A stretch of DNA of 64,000 nt from Rickettsia typhi (GTDB lineage: Bacteria > Pseudomonadota > Alphaproteobacteria > Rickettsiales > Deianiraeaceae), in assembly GCA_945889175.1 (NCBI GenBank), contig CAMDBF010000002.1:1-64000 (forward strand), in the 5' to 3' direction. Below the pieces are notes generated by a model. That model made no database searches, was not told the DNA's origin, and saw only the letters and a program-made list of their open reading frames with translations. Each line of letters begins with the position of its first letter. The first letter of the stretch is position 1. A program made the position numbers and the translations under genes. Below are positions 27,553 through 38,392 of the stretch, one piece after another.

Positions 27553-29430
27553 ATGAATATAGTGGATTCAGATTTTTTAAAAGAGTTTTTGGAAATGGGA
27601 ACAGTGAATCCTAAAACATATTTACTTCAAAAAATATTTACCGACATACTACCAAATCTTACCCGTCAAGACAAACAAATTATTGGCTACTACCTTAGGT
27701 ACATTGAAGAGGCAAATCAAAAGGCTATCGCAGTAGATAAGTTAATTAATAGTAAAGACTACTTGAGTGTAATCTTGCCAACTGATGAACTTGCGACTTG
27801 TGAGGTAGGAGAAAGAATTAATAAAGATGTTTTAAGGCAATTTGAAGACAAATTGTCGCCATATTTAAAAACTAGGCGTAATCATGGCTTATTTTTAATG
27901 GCTTTATATAATTCTAAAATTAAGTGCACAGATATAAAGGGAAAAGAATACAAACTGAATTATGCCTCTTTAAGTGAATCCGTGAAAAATCATGAACTAA
28001 AGTGCCTACTATTGAAATACTCAAAGACTAATAATATTCTTACAAAGAATATATGGAGTGGTACAAACCTTTCTTTCTCTGATGAATCTTGGTGTCCCGA
28101 AAGAGTACTTCATGATTCTTTGTTTAATCGCACTGAAATTATTAAAAATACTAACCTTCGCATTTGTAGTTTTAAACAAAAAAATGTTACATTAAAATGG
28201 GGTAATCTTGCCTTATCTTCTTTAACGAATAAGTCTCGTGATCAATCTTGTAAAAAGCTGTCCTTCATCTTTTGTAGAATTGTTACCTATTATGCATTAC
28301 CATTCTTATCATTAACAACTTTGATACTTGGAGCAAATCTTTTCTTAACACCTATTGGTTATGAATTTGTAAACGATTCAAAATTGAAAAACCCATTTTT
28401 ACCTGGAGCGTATTTGACTGCACTTGTTATTTTCGGGCAAATGTATTTGATGCGTAGACAATATCTTTATCGAAAGACGGAAGTTTCTAAACTACCATTT
28501 CTTTTAAAAGATGATGGACGATTCACTGATAAAGCACTTCTTAAAGTTACCAATGTTTTAAATCATAACATCTGTCCAGAATACTCTGGAGAAGATATGT
28601 TAGCATATATATGTCTTTTAACATTATATATAAAGGCTCAAAATCAATCTCAAAGCTTAGAGAGTTTTTTAGGGGATAACTCAATTCCTTATGAGCAGTA
28701 TTGTGGTAATTTAGATGTTGACAGATTATTAAGTCAAGATACTGAATTGCAATTTGTCGTTCATATTGCACATGTATTAAACGAATACAATAAAAATACG
28801 ATGCGTGAAAAAATAACACAATCCGAGAACCTTAATCTTGATGACGGTTTCGTACAATTTGAGTTATCACAAAAAAACTATCATATAGGAATACGAAATA
28901 ATCAAATACTTTTGTGGCCGTTTCACTTAGCAAACGGTAATCTACATCAATCACAAACTCAAATGTTCGAAACATTGATGAAATTTGAACAAACAAGTCT
29001 AATAACAAATTTTAATCAAAAACATCAAAGAGATATTAATTCTTGTCAAAATGCCTTGAATGCAGAATTCTTAAATATTTTAATTACGCCAAGTTATAAA
29101 AAACGAATACAGTCTAACAATTTAAATTTACAAACATCAAATCATCCAAATGTTAATGGAATTCAGATTGATGCTAATAACAATTTATCCGGCGAAGAGG
29201 AATTTAAAGAAGGTAATTGTTTATATCGAAAAAATTCACTTAATAAAAGTAAAACTGTTGCAATTCAACCATTGTTTGACAAAAGGGATATTGAAAATCA
29301 AATAAGTCTTTATAACGATCATCAATTTGAAGATTTTCAAAAAAATGGTAATAATAGTGGAAGAATGTTTATTAATGTTGAAAATAGTACACTTCATATT
29401 AATGATATTGAAATGCAAAGATTTAGATAA
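27553..29430 (+). CDS. Hypothetical two-TM protein, Asn-rich C-terminus
   Basis: Long ORF; TM-like YYALPFLSLTTLILGANLFLTPIG and LPGAYLTALVIFGQMYLM; no family recognised. Confidence 0.65.
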   Translation: MNIVDSDFLKEFLEMGTVNPKTYLLQKIFTDILPNLTRQDKQIIGYYLRYIEEANQKAIAVDKLINSKDYLSVILPTDELATCEVGERINKDVLRQFEDKLSPYLKTRRNHGLFLMALYNSKIKCTDIKGKEYKLNYASLSESVKNHELKCLLLKYSKTNNILTKNIWSGTNLSFSDESWCPERVLHDSLFNRTEIIKNTNLRICSFKQKNVTLKWGNLALSSLTNKSRDQSCKKLSFIFCRIVTYYALPFLSLTTLILGANLFLTPIGYEFVNDSKLKNPFLPGAYLTALVIFGQMYLMRRQYLYRKTEVSKLPFLLKDDGRFTDKALLKVTNVLNHNICPEYSGEDMLAYICLLTLYIKAQNQSQSLESFLGDNSIPYEQYCGNLDVDRLLSQDTELQFVVHIAHVLNEYNKNTMREKITQSENLNLDDGFVQFELSQKNYHIGIRNNQILLWPFHLANGNLHQSQTQMFETLMKFEQTSLITNFNQKHQRDINSCQNALNAEFLNILITPSYKKRIQSNNLNLQTSNHPNVNGIQIDANNNLSGEEEFKEGNCLYRKNSLNKSKTVAIQPLFDKRDIENQISLYNDHQFEDFQKNGNNSGRMFINVENSTLHINDIEMQRFR

Positions 29431-29445
29431 AGTAGTTTTGTATTT

Positions 29446-30540
29446 TTACAAAACAAAGATTTTATACCTTGGGTCATCTTCCTTTTGGGGGATGGAGGAG
29501 GTTGAGGAAAAAAAGACTTGTCCAAAGTGCCAGTTTTCAATGTAATTAATTATAAGTGCGAGGTTTTTTGTGTCAAGCTTTGCAAATAAATCATCTAAAA
29601 TAAGTATGATGTTTCTTGCTGGCTCCATTTGCTTTAAGCTTGCAGCAAAGGCAAAGCAAAGCTCTGTAAGTATAAATTTTATCTCTCCTGCCGAAAATTC
29701 GTTTAGTTCAACATGCTTGCCCTTAATGCAAAGCGAGGTTGTAACTTTTAAATGACTAAAGTTTGTTTGTTTTGAAAATTTATCTTTAAGTCTATTCTTT
29801 ACAAAAATATCTTTAATTGATTGCTTTGTAATACCACCTTGACCTTCAAAATATTTAAGTACTTGCTTAACGCTTGCAAGATAGGTTGTATTATTATTTG
29901 CTAGGTATAAGTTTATGTAAGAGGTAAGGCTAATTCTATTTTGCGTAATTTCAAGAATTGTATCGCTAAGCTTGCCCTCTATGTATTCAATGCTTGGTAG
30001 TAGGCTTTGGGGTATAAAGCCTGATTCGTCATTTATTTGCAATAGGGCGTTAAGCCTTTCGCTTGCAAGTGTTTGTGCCTTTGCAAGTAGTGCGTAATGA
30101 TTGTTAAAAAAGCAAAATGTAATCTTATCAAAAAAATCCCTTCTTGTCGACTGCGAATGGGCAAACAAATATTCAAGCTCACTACTAACCCAGATTGTTG
30201 AAATCATTTGCGAAACTTCAAAAAAGCTTTTAAGCGGCGAGCCGTTAAGAGTAAATTTTTTACGAGCCTTTACCCCTTCAAGAAGAACTCTATCTCCATT
30301 TATGTCAATTAAGATTTTAAAATCAAGTTTTGTATCCTTGTTTTTGATCTCCTCTACCTTTGCAGACCTTAAACCCTTTGAGCCATCTATCATAGAAATT
30401 GCCTCAAGGATATTTGTTTTACCAACGCCATTTTTGCCTACAAAGCCTATAATATTAGCTAAATTTTTTGTAGTTTGTAGGTCAAAGCTTTGTTGTTTGT
30501 GGTTTCTAAAATTTTCAATACCTATGTATTCTATTGCCAT
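29446..30540 (-). CDS. recF: DNA replication/repair protein RecF
   Basis: IENFRNHKQQSFDL, GFVGKNGVGKTNILEAISMIDGSKGLR, FSAGEIKFILTELCFA, ILILDDLFAKLD. Confidence 0.93.
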   Translation of the reverse strand: MAIEYIGIENFRNHKQQSFDLQTTKNLANIIGFVGKNGVGKTNILEAISMIDGSKGLRSAKVEEIKNKDTKLDFKILIDINGDRVLLEGVKARKKFTLNGSPLKSFFEVSQMISTIWVSSELEYLFAHSQSTRRDFFDKITFCFFNNHYALLAKAQTLASERLNALLQINDESGFIPQSLLPSIEYIEGKLSDTILEITQNRISLTSYINLYLANNNTTYLASVKQVLKYFEGQGGITKQSIKDIFVKNRLKDKFSKQTNFSHLKVTTSLCIKGKHVELNEFSAGEIKFILTELCFAFAASLKQMEPARNIILILDDLFAKLDTKNLALIINYIENWHFGQVFFSSTSSIPQKEDDPRYKIFVL

Positions 30541-30562
30541 ATTTTACTTTGATATTGTTAAG

Positions 30563-31288
30563 CTAGTTTTTATCAAACCCTTGCAAAACCTGCTTTACAA
30601 GATCGTTCACACCTGCATCCTTGTTGTTTTTGCAGGCTAGGCTTGCCATTGTAAAGGCATTTAATTTGTCGTAACCCAAAGCCTCTAAGGCAAGAGAGAC
30701 ATCATTTATCCTTTCTCTTTGTATTTTTAAATCCTCCTTAGTTGCAGTTTTTACACCCTCACTTAGCTTTGCAGCTTTTGTAGTTTGCTTTGTAGGTTTT
30801 TCAGTGGGCTTAGTTTTCTCCTCTGTAATTGGTGCTGATGGCTTTTCTATAAGCGAACAATCAGTGCTTGCAAGAAGAATGTGTATTTTGTGAGGTTCCT
30901 TTTGCATGTCCGTTACTATTCTATTAGCAGTTTTCTTACCAAGACCTGACACGCTTGCAAATAGAGCCTCGTTGGAATCCTGTATTGCATTCGCAATTTC
31001 GCCTATGCCAATATTTGATATGATATTCAGTGCAGTTTTAGAACCAACACCAGATACTTTAAGCAATGCCCTAAACCATAGTAATTCCTCGTATTCTTTA
31101 AAGCCGTAGAGCATGTGGGAGTCCTCTTTAATTACTTGCTCTGTAAATAAAAATATTTCATCGGATATCTTTGCATTATGTGTTGCGGATGATGTAAGGT
31201 TAACAAAGTAACCAAGTCCAGATTTTGTCTGCAAAATAATGCCATCTTTTGCTACGAGTTTTACAATGCCATCAATTGATGCTATCAT
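30563..31288 (-). CDS. ruvA: Holliday junction DNA helicase RuvA
   Basis: MIASIDGIV, EDSHMLYGFKEYEELLWFRALLKVSGVGSKTALNIIS, FASVSGLGKKTANRIVTDMQ. Confidence 0.95.
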   Translation of the reverse strand: MIASIDGIVKLVAKDGIILQTKSGLGYFVNLTSSATHNAKISDEIFLFTEQVIKEDSHMLYGFKEYEELLWFRALLKVSGVGSKTALNIISNIGIGEIANAIQDSNEALFASVSGLGKKTANRIVTDMQKEPHKIHILLASTDCSLIEKPSAPITEEKTKPTEKPTKQTTKAAKLSEGVKTATKEDLKIQRERINDVSLALEALGYDKLNAFTMASLACKNNKDAGVNDLVKQVLQGFDKN

Positions 31289-31303
31289 GATGCTTTGTTT
31301 TTA

Positions 31304-32275
31304 TTAATCTTCAAAATATAAAAGTAGGGCAGAGGATATAAAGATTGAAGAATAGGTTCCAAATACCACGCCAAACAAAACTGTAAAGGCAAAGCCTTGA
31401 ATTACATGTCCTGCAAAAATAAGTATTGCAAGTATTGAAAAGATGGTAGTTAGCGATGTCACTATTGTTCTTGCAAAAGTTTCGTTTATTGACTTAGATA
31501 TAACAAAGAATTTTGAATGTCTTGATAGCAAGTATTTGTTTGAACGGATTCTGTCAAATATAATAACCGAGTCGTTGACTGAGTATCCTACAACGGTAAG
31601 AATTGCGGCTATAATTGACATATCAAAGCTTACTGATGTTAAGGATACAAAGCCTATAGTTAGCACTGCATCGTGTATTAGAGTTAGCATTACACTTATT
31701 CCTTCGGCAAGTTTAAATCTAAATGCAACATAGATACCTATTGCAACAAATGTTATTGCAAGAGCTAGTATTGACTTAAAAACAAGCTCGCTACTAAAGG
31801 ATTCCAAGATGAAATCGCTTTTTTCAATTACTAAATCAATGCCATTTTGCTGCATTTTAGTTGTTAGATTTTCGATGATTAAGTCTATTTCTTTTTGCGA
31901 CTTTGCCTCCTTAGCATTAAACTGCAATAACACATTATTGTTTTTAACTTTTGCAGTAAATTGTTTGTAGCCATCATTTGTTAATGTTTGTGAGGCTAAG
32001 TTTGCACAGGCCTCAGGGTCGGCACTTGGCACATTTTGACCGCTTGCATTAAGCTTGCAGTAAAATTCAAGCTGTGCACCACCTGCAAAATCGACCGACT
32101 TATTAAATCCTTTTGTAAAAAATAAAACAAAAGAGCCAAGAGTTAAGCAGAGCGAGGCTATTAAAAAAATATGATTCTTTTTTAAAATATTGTATTTAAC
32201 AAAAGGCTTTTCGCTTACATCAAAACTAGTGTTTATTGATTTAAATGGTAGTATCTTCATATTTATAAAAAGCAA
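31304..32275 (-). CDS. secF: Protein translocase subunit SecF
   Basis: GFNKSVDFAGGAQLEFYCK, LTVVGYSVNDSVIIFDRIRSN, NETFARTIVTSLTTIFSILAI. Confidence 0.95.
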   Translation of the reverse strand: MLFINMKILPFKSINTSFDVSEKPFVKYNILKKNHIFLIASLCLTLGSFVLFFTKGFNKSVDFAGGAQLEFYCKLNASGQNVPSADPEACANLASQTLTNDGYKQFTAKVKNNNVLLQFNAKEAKSQKEIDLIIENLTTKMQQNGIDLVIEKSDFILESFSSELVFKSILALAITFVAIGIYVAFRFKLAEGISVMLTLIHDAVLTIGFVSLTSVSFDMSIIAAILTVVGYSVNDSVIIFDRIRSNKYLLSRHSKFFVISKSINETFARTIVTSLTTIFSILAILIFAGHVIQGFAFTVLFGVVFGTYSSIFISSALLLYFED

Positions 32276-32494
32276 ATCAGTGATAACTTAACTAGCTATT
32301 ACTTTAATTCTACAATACTAATATAGCTTTAGCTATTTTCAACTTTTTTATTAAATCCTTTTTAGGACTTGGTTGAAAAAATAAAAGATTTACTTGCAAT
32401 TTGCTGATAAGTGTTTAAGAATATCTATCTAGTTTATTCTAGTGTATTTAAAAAGCTATATATAAAAATAAGCTGTTCTTATTAATAAGTGTTT

Positions 32495-32701
32495 ATGAAG
32501 GTTAAAAAGTATAAATTAAAAAATAAATCTGCCGCAAAAAAAAGATTTAAATTTACTGCAAGTGGCAAGGTTAAAATGACTCAAGCTAACAAGCGTCACA
32601 ACTTGCGTAAAAGATCTAACAGACAAATTAGAGAAAACAGAGGTATGACAGTTGCTTGTGCTGGTGATGAAAAATTAGTAAAAAAATACTTACATAACTA
32701 A
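32495..32701 (+). CDS. rpmI: 50S ribosomal protein L35
   Basis: KKYKLKNKSAAKKRFKFTASGKVKMTQANKRHNLRKRS. Confidence 0.95.
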   Translation: MKVKKYKLKNKSAAKKRFKFTASGKVKMTQANKRHNLRKRSNRQIRENRGMTVACAGDEKLVKKYLHN

Positions 32702-32747
32702 TTCATAGTTTAAAAAATTTATTTAATATTATCTATAATTGTAATAT

Positions 32748-33101
32748 ATGTCTAGAGTAAAAAGAGGCACAATGACCAAAAAAAGCCATTCTAACATTCT
32801 TAAACAAGCAAAAGGATTTAGAGGTAGAGCAAAAAACTGTTTTAGAATAGCAGTTAGAAAAACCCAAAAAGCAATGCAGTATGCTTATATTGGTAGAAAG
32901 ATTAAAAAAAGAGACTTTAGAGGTCTTTGGATAATAAGAATAAATGCTGCTGTTAGAGAGCATGGTTTAAAATATTCAACTTTTATCGACGGTCTTAAAA
33001 AAGCTAACATTGACATTGATAGAAAAAACCTTGCAAGACTAGCTGCCGAAGAGCCTATAGCCTTTGCAAGCATAGTTGAAAAAGTTAAGTCTATTGCCTA
33101 A
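32748..33101 (+). CDS. rplT: 50S ribosomal protein L20
   Basis: [69 protein letters not shown]. Confidence 0.97.
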   Translation: MSRVKRGTMTKKSHSNILKQAKGFRGRAKNCFRIAVRKTQKAMQYAYIGRKIKKRDFRGLWIIRINAAVREHGLKYSTFIDGLKKANIDIDRKNLARLAAEEPIAFASIVEKVKSIA

Positions 33102-33118
33102 TTTAATTATTTTTGTTT

Positions 33119-33517
33119 ATGAAAACCTTTCAATCAACTAAGTTTGAGAATGCACAAATTACTCAGCTTAAAGCACAAAAAAATTTACCAGATGTTAGAC
33201 CTGGTGCTCAGGTTAAAGTTGGTTATTTAATTGTTGAAGATCAAAATACAAGAACTCAATTTTTTGAAGGTACTTGTATAGCTGTAACAAAAAACGGTCT
33301 AGCAAGTTCTATAGTTGTAAGAAAACTAAGTCTTGGTAAATACGGTATTGAAAGAACTTTTAAAATTTACTCTCCATTAGTTGCTTCTATTGAGGTAATT
33401 AGATATGGTATTGTAAGAAGAGCTAAACTTTACTACTTATCAAAAAGAATTGGTAAATCTGCTAAATTACAGGAAGACTTTTCTTACTTATCTAAAAAAA
33501 AGAATAGTAAGGAGTAA
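33119..33517 (+). CDS. rplS: 50S ribosomal protein L19
   Basis: [61 protein letters not shown]. Confidence 0.95.
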   Translation: MKTFQSTKFENAQITQLKAQKNLPDVRPGAQVKVGYLIVEDQNTRTQFFEGTCIAVTKNGLASSIVVRKLSLGKYGIERTFKIYSPLVASIEVIRYGIVRRAKLYYLSKRIGKSAKLQEDFSYLSKKKNSKE

Positions 33518-33543
33518 TCTACAAAATATTCTTTGAGTATAAA

Positions 33544-34098
33544 ATGACAGAACTTAACGGTGAGGTTAAAATGCATGCAACAACTATTATCTGCGTAAGA
33601 AAAGGCGATAAAGTTGCAATAGCTGGCGATGGTCAGGTTTCGATAGGTAATACTATCTTTAAATCGACTGCAAGAAAGATAAGAAGACTTCACAATAACA
33701 AAATTTTAACAGGTTTTGCTGGCTCAACAAGTGATGCATTCACTTTGTTTGAAAGATTAGAGGGTAAGCTTGAGTCTTTCAATGGCAATCTTTTACGCTC
33801 CTCAGTTGAGCTTGCAAAGGATTGGCGTAAGGAAAGATACTTAAGAAAACTTGAAGCTATGATGATAGTTGCAGACGAAAAAGAAACTTATATCGTAAGT
33901 GGTTCGGGTGATGTTATAGAGCCTGAGTTTGGTGTAGCCGCTATAGGCAGCGGTGGTAATTATGCTAGAGCTGCTGCTCTTGCCCTTATGGAAACCAATT
34001 CAAGCTTAAGTGCAGTTGAAATTGCAAAGAAAAGCATTGAGATTGCAGGCAGAATCTGTGTCTTTACAAACCTTAACATAATTACTGACGAACTGTAG
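33544..34098 (+). CDS. hslV: ATP-dependent protease subunit HslV
   Basis: [56 protein letters not shown]. Confidence 0.96.
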   Translation: MTELNGEVKMHATTIICVRKGDKVAIAGDGQVSIGNTIFKSTARKIRRLHNNKILTGFAGSTSDAFTLFERLEGKLESFNGNLLRSSVELAKDWRKERYLRKLEAMMIVADEKETYIVSGSGDVIEPEFGVAAIGSGGNYARAAALALMETNSSLSAVEIAKKSIEIAGRICVFTNLNIITDEL

Positions 34099-34121
34099 TT
34101 AGTGTATTTTTTCATTTTTTA

Positions 34122-35282
34122 ATGTCAAGCAAGCAAACATATAGTGATAATAGTGTTAAGATTGCAACATTTGGCTTTATGAAAAAATATGCTTGCATTC
34201 AAGACAAGTGCATTAACGATTGTTGCAATTCTTGGACCATAGAAATTGACAAACCCACTCTTGAAAAATGGAAGGCTAAGGCTCCTGACTTACTGGAATC
34301 CATTGAACAAAACCCCTACAGACCCGAAACTCTAAGGATGCAAACTACAGGTGAGGAAAAATCCTGCGTGCAGCTTCAAGGTGGAATATGTTCCATACAT
34401 AAAAACAAAGGAGCCGAGATGCTTCCTGAGATATGCAATTATTTTCCGCAGATGTACAAGGCATTTAATTCAAAAATTTATCTTACAGGCACAACATCTT
34501 GCCCTGCGGTTGCCTATATTATCTTAAATGAAGAGGAGGAGACAAACTTTAAAATCTCAGATCATTTTGTTAGCATTAAAAAATCATTAGGACAAATATC
34601 CGAGTATGGTAACGGGCTAGGGGGGCAAAATATTGGATCCATGGTTGCAAAGGTTATGGATTTTGTTTCGTCTTTTTCAAACCCACGGCAGGCAGTAAAA
34701 TCTCTATATTTTGCATCAAAGCTTTTTGACGAAACAAAGCAAAGCCAATTGTCACAAAATATTGATTCTATATTAAAATTAAGTAATGTATCTTTAAAAG
34801 CTTTTACTGTGAACGATGATTTTGAAGAAAACATTTTTGACAATATAATTGATTTAACCCTTAATATAACAACCCGTAATAAGCCATTTATTACTTTAAT
34901 TTTGCAAAAATTAAATGAGCTTAAACTCCAAGGTATTACCCCCTTGGCTTTGTATCGAGAATACGAGGCTGCAAAGGATGGTTTTGTAAAAAATAAAAAA
35001 TATTTACGCAGATTTATTAAGGTTAAGCTTGCTGAAAATTTCTTTCCAGCCTCTAGCTTTGCAAGTCATACTGAAGACTTTATTGTTTTGTACTGCGAAT
35101 ATTTAATTATAGATTTTGTCATTGCTCTTTTCTACTCACATGGATTAAAAGACGAGAGAACGATAGGTGATATAATTCACTCCATAGACAGGGAGTTTTA
35201 TGCCAAAAAACGCTCTCGCATAATGGACTTAATAAAAGCACAAAACCTTGATAAAATTGAAAACCTATTTGCCCTGCAATAA
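34122..35282 (+). CDS. FliB-like lysine-N-methylase
   Basis: KYACIQDKCINDCCNSWTIEIDKPTLEKWKA, CVQLQGGICSIHKNKGAEMLPEICNYFPQMYKAF, TGTTSCPAVA. Confidence 0.8.
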   Translation: MSSKQTYSDNSVKIATFGFMKKYACIQDKCINDCCNSWTIEIDKPTLEKWKAKAPDLLESIEQNPYRPETLRMQTTGEEKSCVQLQGGICSIHKNKGAEMLPEICNYFPQMYKAFNSKIYLTGTTSCPAVAYIILNEEEETNFKISDHFVSIKKSLGQISEYGNGLGGQNIGSMVAKVMDFVSSFSNPRQAVKSLYFASKLFDETKQSQLSQNIDSILKLSNVSLKAFTVNDDFEENIFDNIIDLTLNITTRNKPFITLILQKLNELKLQGITPLALYREYEAAKDGFVKNKKYLRRFIKVKLAENFFPASSFASHTEDFIVLYCEYLIIDFVIALFYSHGLKDERTIGDIIHSIDREFYAKKRSRIMDLIKAQNLDKIENLFALQ

Positions 35283-35354
35283 GCTATTGGGTATAATATT
35301 TATAAATGATAAATCTTATCATACAAGCTCTATTTTCTCTTCGCTCATAAAATA

Positions 35355-36122
35355 TCATGTATTATTATATTTGTTAAGCTCTTTCTTAATGATTTTATCG
35401 ACTTCTTTGGTTACATCGAGGCAGGATCTAATTGTGTTTGAGGCAAAAAAAATATTTGTATAAGTAATAATTTTGTCGCATATGGCGTAGCCATGAATAT
35501 AGTCATCGTTCACCACTTGTTTGTTATTTGTGCGTAGCAAAACGCTTTTATGCACACTTTGGTAGCCGTATGACATTGGTTGGTACACTGGGGAAAGAAT
35601 TATTCCATTATTAACAACCTGCTTAACCTGCATACCGCTTAGTGTGTACAAGCAAGATTTTGTAAATGGCACCCCAATTGCAGCATATGAAAACAAATCA
35701 CATTTTCTATCGATAGATGGATACTTTAGTTTAATTTTTTTCTTAATTGCAGTTGTCAATCTACTAACTTCATATTCTTTGACTTGTTTGTATATATTGT
35801 CTAATTTTTGTTGCAAATCCTTATACTCTTGTTTTTGATTCTGCAAGGTTACCTTTATAGCTTTTTCATTTTCATCCTCAAGGATGTCCGTTATATTTTT
35901 TAAAGTAATGTAAACTTTATAGCTGAATACAACATCCTTAATATTTAAAGGATCTTGCTGCCAAAAATTGTATAAACTATTAGCTTTTTGTAAAATAAAG
36001 TCATGTAAAAGGACACAATCGTGACCCCTTAAAGAGTCATAATAACTCTCTCCAGCACTTCCACCTTGTTTTAAATAAATTTCAAAATCATCTAAAATTA
36101 ACAGGTCTTTGTTAAATCTCAT
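35355..36122 (-). CDS. Hypothetical protein
   Basis: ORF with ATGA overlap to the upstream ORF; no family recognised. Confidence 0.55.
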   Translation of the reverse strand: MRFNKDLLILDDFEIYLKQGGSAGESYYDSLRGHDCVLLHDFILQKANSLYNFWQQDPLNIKDVVFSYKVYITLKNITDILEDENEKAIKVTLQNQKQEYKDLQQKLDNIYKQVKEYEVSRLTTAIKKKIKLKYPSIDRKCDLFSYAAIGVPFTKSCLYTLSGMQVKQVVNNGIILSPVYQPMSYGYQSVHKSVLLRTNNKQVVNDDYIHGYAICDKIITYTNIFFASNTIRSCLDVTKEVDKIIKKELNKYNNT

Positions 36123-36364
36123 TTCTTTAAGTTCTTGAAATGTTTCTGCAAATTCTTTAAAGCTAATTGTAGAAGCTTTTTTTGAGACTCCTGACTACTA
36201 TCTTTTAAGTTGCTAATTACAGCTTGCTTGTTGTCCTCTTGTCTCAAATTGCCCTCTTCAAAACATTTTTTAAGTAAAAGATTAGTGTTTTCATTTTTGA
36301 ATGCATCTTTGGCATCGTTAAACTTAGATAGCCAGCCAGCATAATATTCGGTGATACATTTCAA
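36119..36364 (-). CDS. Hypothetical small protein
   Basis: 81-aa ORF overlapping the next ORF start by 4 nt (ATGA). Confidence 0.4.
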   Translation of the reverse strand: MKCITEYYAGWLSKFNDAKDAFKNENTNLLLKKCFEEGNLRQEDNKQAVISNLKDSSQESQKKLLQLALKNLQKHFKNLKK

Positions 36365-36534
36365 TTCGACTGGATCGATAACAGTTTGTATAAAATATCT
36401 GTTATCATTATCAATATATTCTGCAAGAATATATTAGCAAAATAGCCCAAAGGCAGCAATTGCAACGGTGATATATTTTAGAGAGAAATACACTTAATAA
36501 ATACAAAAGAATTTGATTTATGAAATAAAGAATG

Positions 36535-36786
36535 CTATGCCTGATTCTTCATCCTTTCAACTATACGACCCTTGTCTATAGAGTAGGGTGAAAATTCAAC
36601 TTTGACTATATCGCCGTTTGCAATTTTGATTCTATTGGTTCTAATTTTGCCAGATGGGTGACAAATAACAAGTTTTTTACTTACGGGGTTGTTATTTGCA
36701 TCGGCATTAATTTCAACCCTAAAGTTTGCATCTTTTAGTAATTCGGTAACAAGTCCGTAGTAAATAATAACATCCTCTTTTGACAT
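36535..36786 (-). CDS. infA: Translation initiation factor IF-1 (somewhat divergent)
   Basis: MSKEDVIIYYGLVTELLKDANFRVEI..HPSGKIRTNRIKIANGDIVKVEFSPYSIDKGRIVER. Confidence 0.88.
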   Translation of the reverse strand: MSKEDVIIYYGLVTELLKDANFRVEINADANNNPVSKKLVICHPSGKIRTNRIKIANGDIVKVEFSPYSIDKGRIVERMKNQA

Positions 36787-36796
36787 ATTTTGGTTT

Positions 36797-37828
36797 TTAT
36801 TTGCTTATAATATATTTTTCTTTTATTTCATTCCAGTTTTCAATTGTCATGCCCAATGATAGACCAACAGATTCAAGAACTTCTTTGATTTCATCAAGTG
36901 ATTTTTTACCAAAGTTAGGAGTTTTAATTAAATCAGATTCAGTAAATTGTACAAGTTCACCAACATAGCCTATGTTCTCGCTTCTTAAACAATTACTTGC
37001 TCTAACTGACAATTCAAGTTCGGTAACTTTTTTAATTAAGTTAGGATTGATGTCTATTTGTTTTACGTCGACTTGACCAAGGTCTCTTTCGACAAAGTCC
37101 ACGATAAATCTTAAGTGCTGTCTTATTAAATAAGCAGATACTTTCAGTGCATCTTTAGGCGTAACGGAGCCATTTGTCTCGATAGTTAACACTATTTTGT
37201 CATAGTTGTCATGAGTTTTATTGTTTGATACCATTTGCTCGTCAACAACAAAAGACACACTTGTTACAGGTGAATAGTAGCAATCAATAGGTATTAGCAT
37301 TATGTCTTTTTCATCATCCTGTAAAGTGTTTATAGTAGGTACGTAACCAAAACCACTGTTAATAAATAGCTCAACTTCTATAGGAGATTCTGAAGATACA
37401 CATTCAAGTAGGTACTGATCTGGGTTAAGGATGGTTACATCTTTTGATGATGGGATCATGCCTGCGGTAAAAATACCTTTTTTGTTAATAGTGAAGGATA
37501 TTTTTTTCTCCTCGTTGAAATCAAGTGCAACAACAACTTTTTTTAAGTTTGCAATAAAGGTGGATACATCTTCTTTTGCACCTTGCATGGTTGAAAATTC
37601 GTGTGAAATACCTTTTATTTTTACACCTGCAACGCAAGATCCATGAACAGATGATAATAGGGTTCTTCTAAGGCTGTTTGCCATAGTAACACCAAAACCT
37701 TTTTTTATCGGATAGATAGATATAATTGATTTTTTACCCTCTACAATTACTTCCTCTGTCATTTCGTCGGGAAAGATTATCGAGTCGTAAATTTTAGGAA
37801 TTTCAAAGCCTTGATTTTTACTAGACAT
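36797..37828 (-). CDS. rpoA: DNA-directed RNA polymerase subunit alpha
   Basis: [46 protein letters not shown]; alpha-[51 protein letters not shown]. Confidence 0.97.
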   Translation of the reverse strand: MSSKNQGFEIPKIYDSIIFPDEMTEEVIVEGKKSIISIYPIKKGFGVTMANSLRRTLLSSVHGSCVAGVKIKGISHEFSTMQGAKEDVSTFIANLKKVVVALDFNEEKKISFTINKKGIFTAGMIPSSKDVTILNPDQYLLECVSSESPIEVELFINSGFGYVPTINTLQDDEKDIMLIPIDCYYSPVTSVSFVVDEQMVSNNKTHDNYDKIVLTIETNGSVTPKDALKVSAYLIRQHLRFIVDFVERDLGQVDVKQIDINPNLIKKVTELELSVRASNCLRSENIGYVGELVQFTESDLIKTPNFGKKSLDEIKEVLESVGLSLGMTIENWNEIKEKYIISK

Positions 37829-37886
37829 AACTAAAATTTTAAAAAACTATATAAATTTATTTTATTTAACCTAAAAAAAAGCAAGA

Positions 37887-38339
37887 CTACACTCTTCTTT
37901 TTTTAGGAGCTCTGCAACCATTGTGTGGAAATGGAGTCGCATCAGCAATGCTATTGACAATAAAATTTGAATTATTAAGACAAAAGTTCTTAATAGATTC
38001 AACTGCTGCATCTCTACCAGATCCTATCCCTTTAACGATAACATCAATTGTTTTGATGTTTAATGAATAAATTTGCTCTAAAAGTTTTGTTGTTACATCT
38101 TTTGCTGCAAATGGTGTTGATTTTTTTGCACCTCTGTAAAATTTACCTGAAGAAATTTGTCCAACAAGTGCATTACCAGCTGGATCTGTGGCTACAACAA
38201 TAGTGTTGTTTTTTGTTGCAAGAATATGAAACTTTGCAACTGTTATTGAAGCAAGGTTTTTAACTCTTTTTTTTTGAGTAGAAGCGGAAGCCTGATTTTG
38301 CTTCTTATCATTACCTTTTTTTTTGTTATCGTTAGACAT
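37887..38339 (-). CDS. rpsK: 30S ribosomal protein S11
   Basis: FHILATKNNTIVVATDPAGNAL, VKGIGSGRDAAVESI, DATPFPHNGCRAPKKRRV. Confidence 0.95.
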   Translation of the reverse strand: MSNDNKKKGNDKKQNQASASTQKKRVKNLASITVAKFHILATKNNTIVVATDPAGNALVGQISSGKFYRGAKKSTPFAAKDVTTKLLEQIYSLNIKTIDVIVKGIGSGRDAAVESIKNFCLNNSNFIVNSIADATPFPHNGCRAPKKRRV

Positions 38340-38392
38340 TTATGAAAATACAAAAATAATACAAATATTTTATTAGAGTTTGGTTACTTCAA

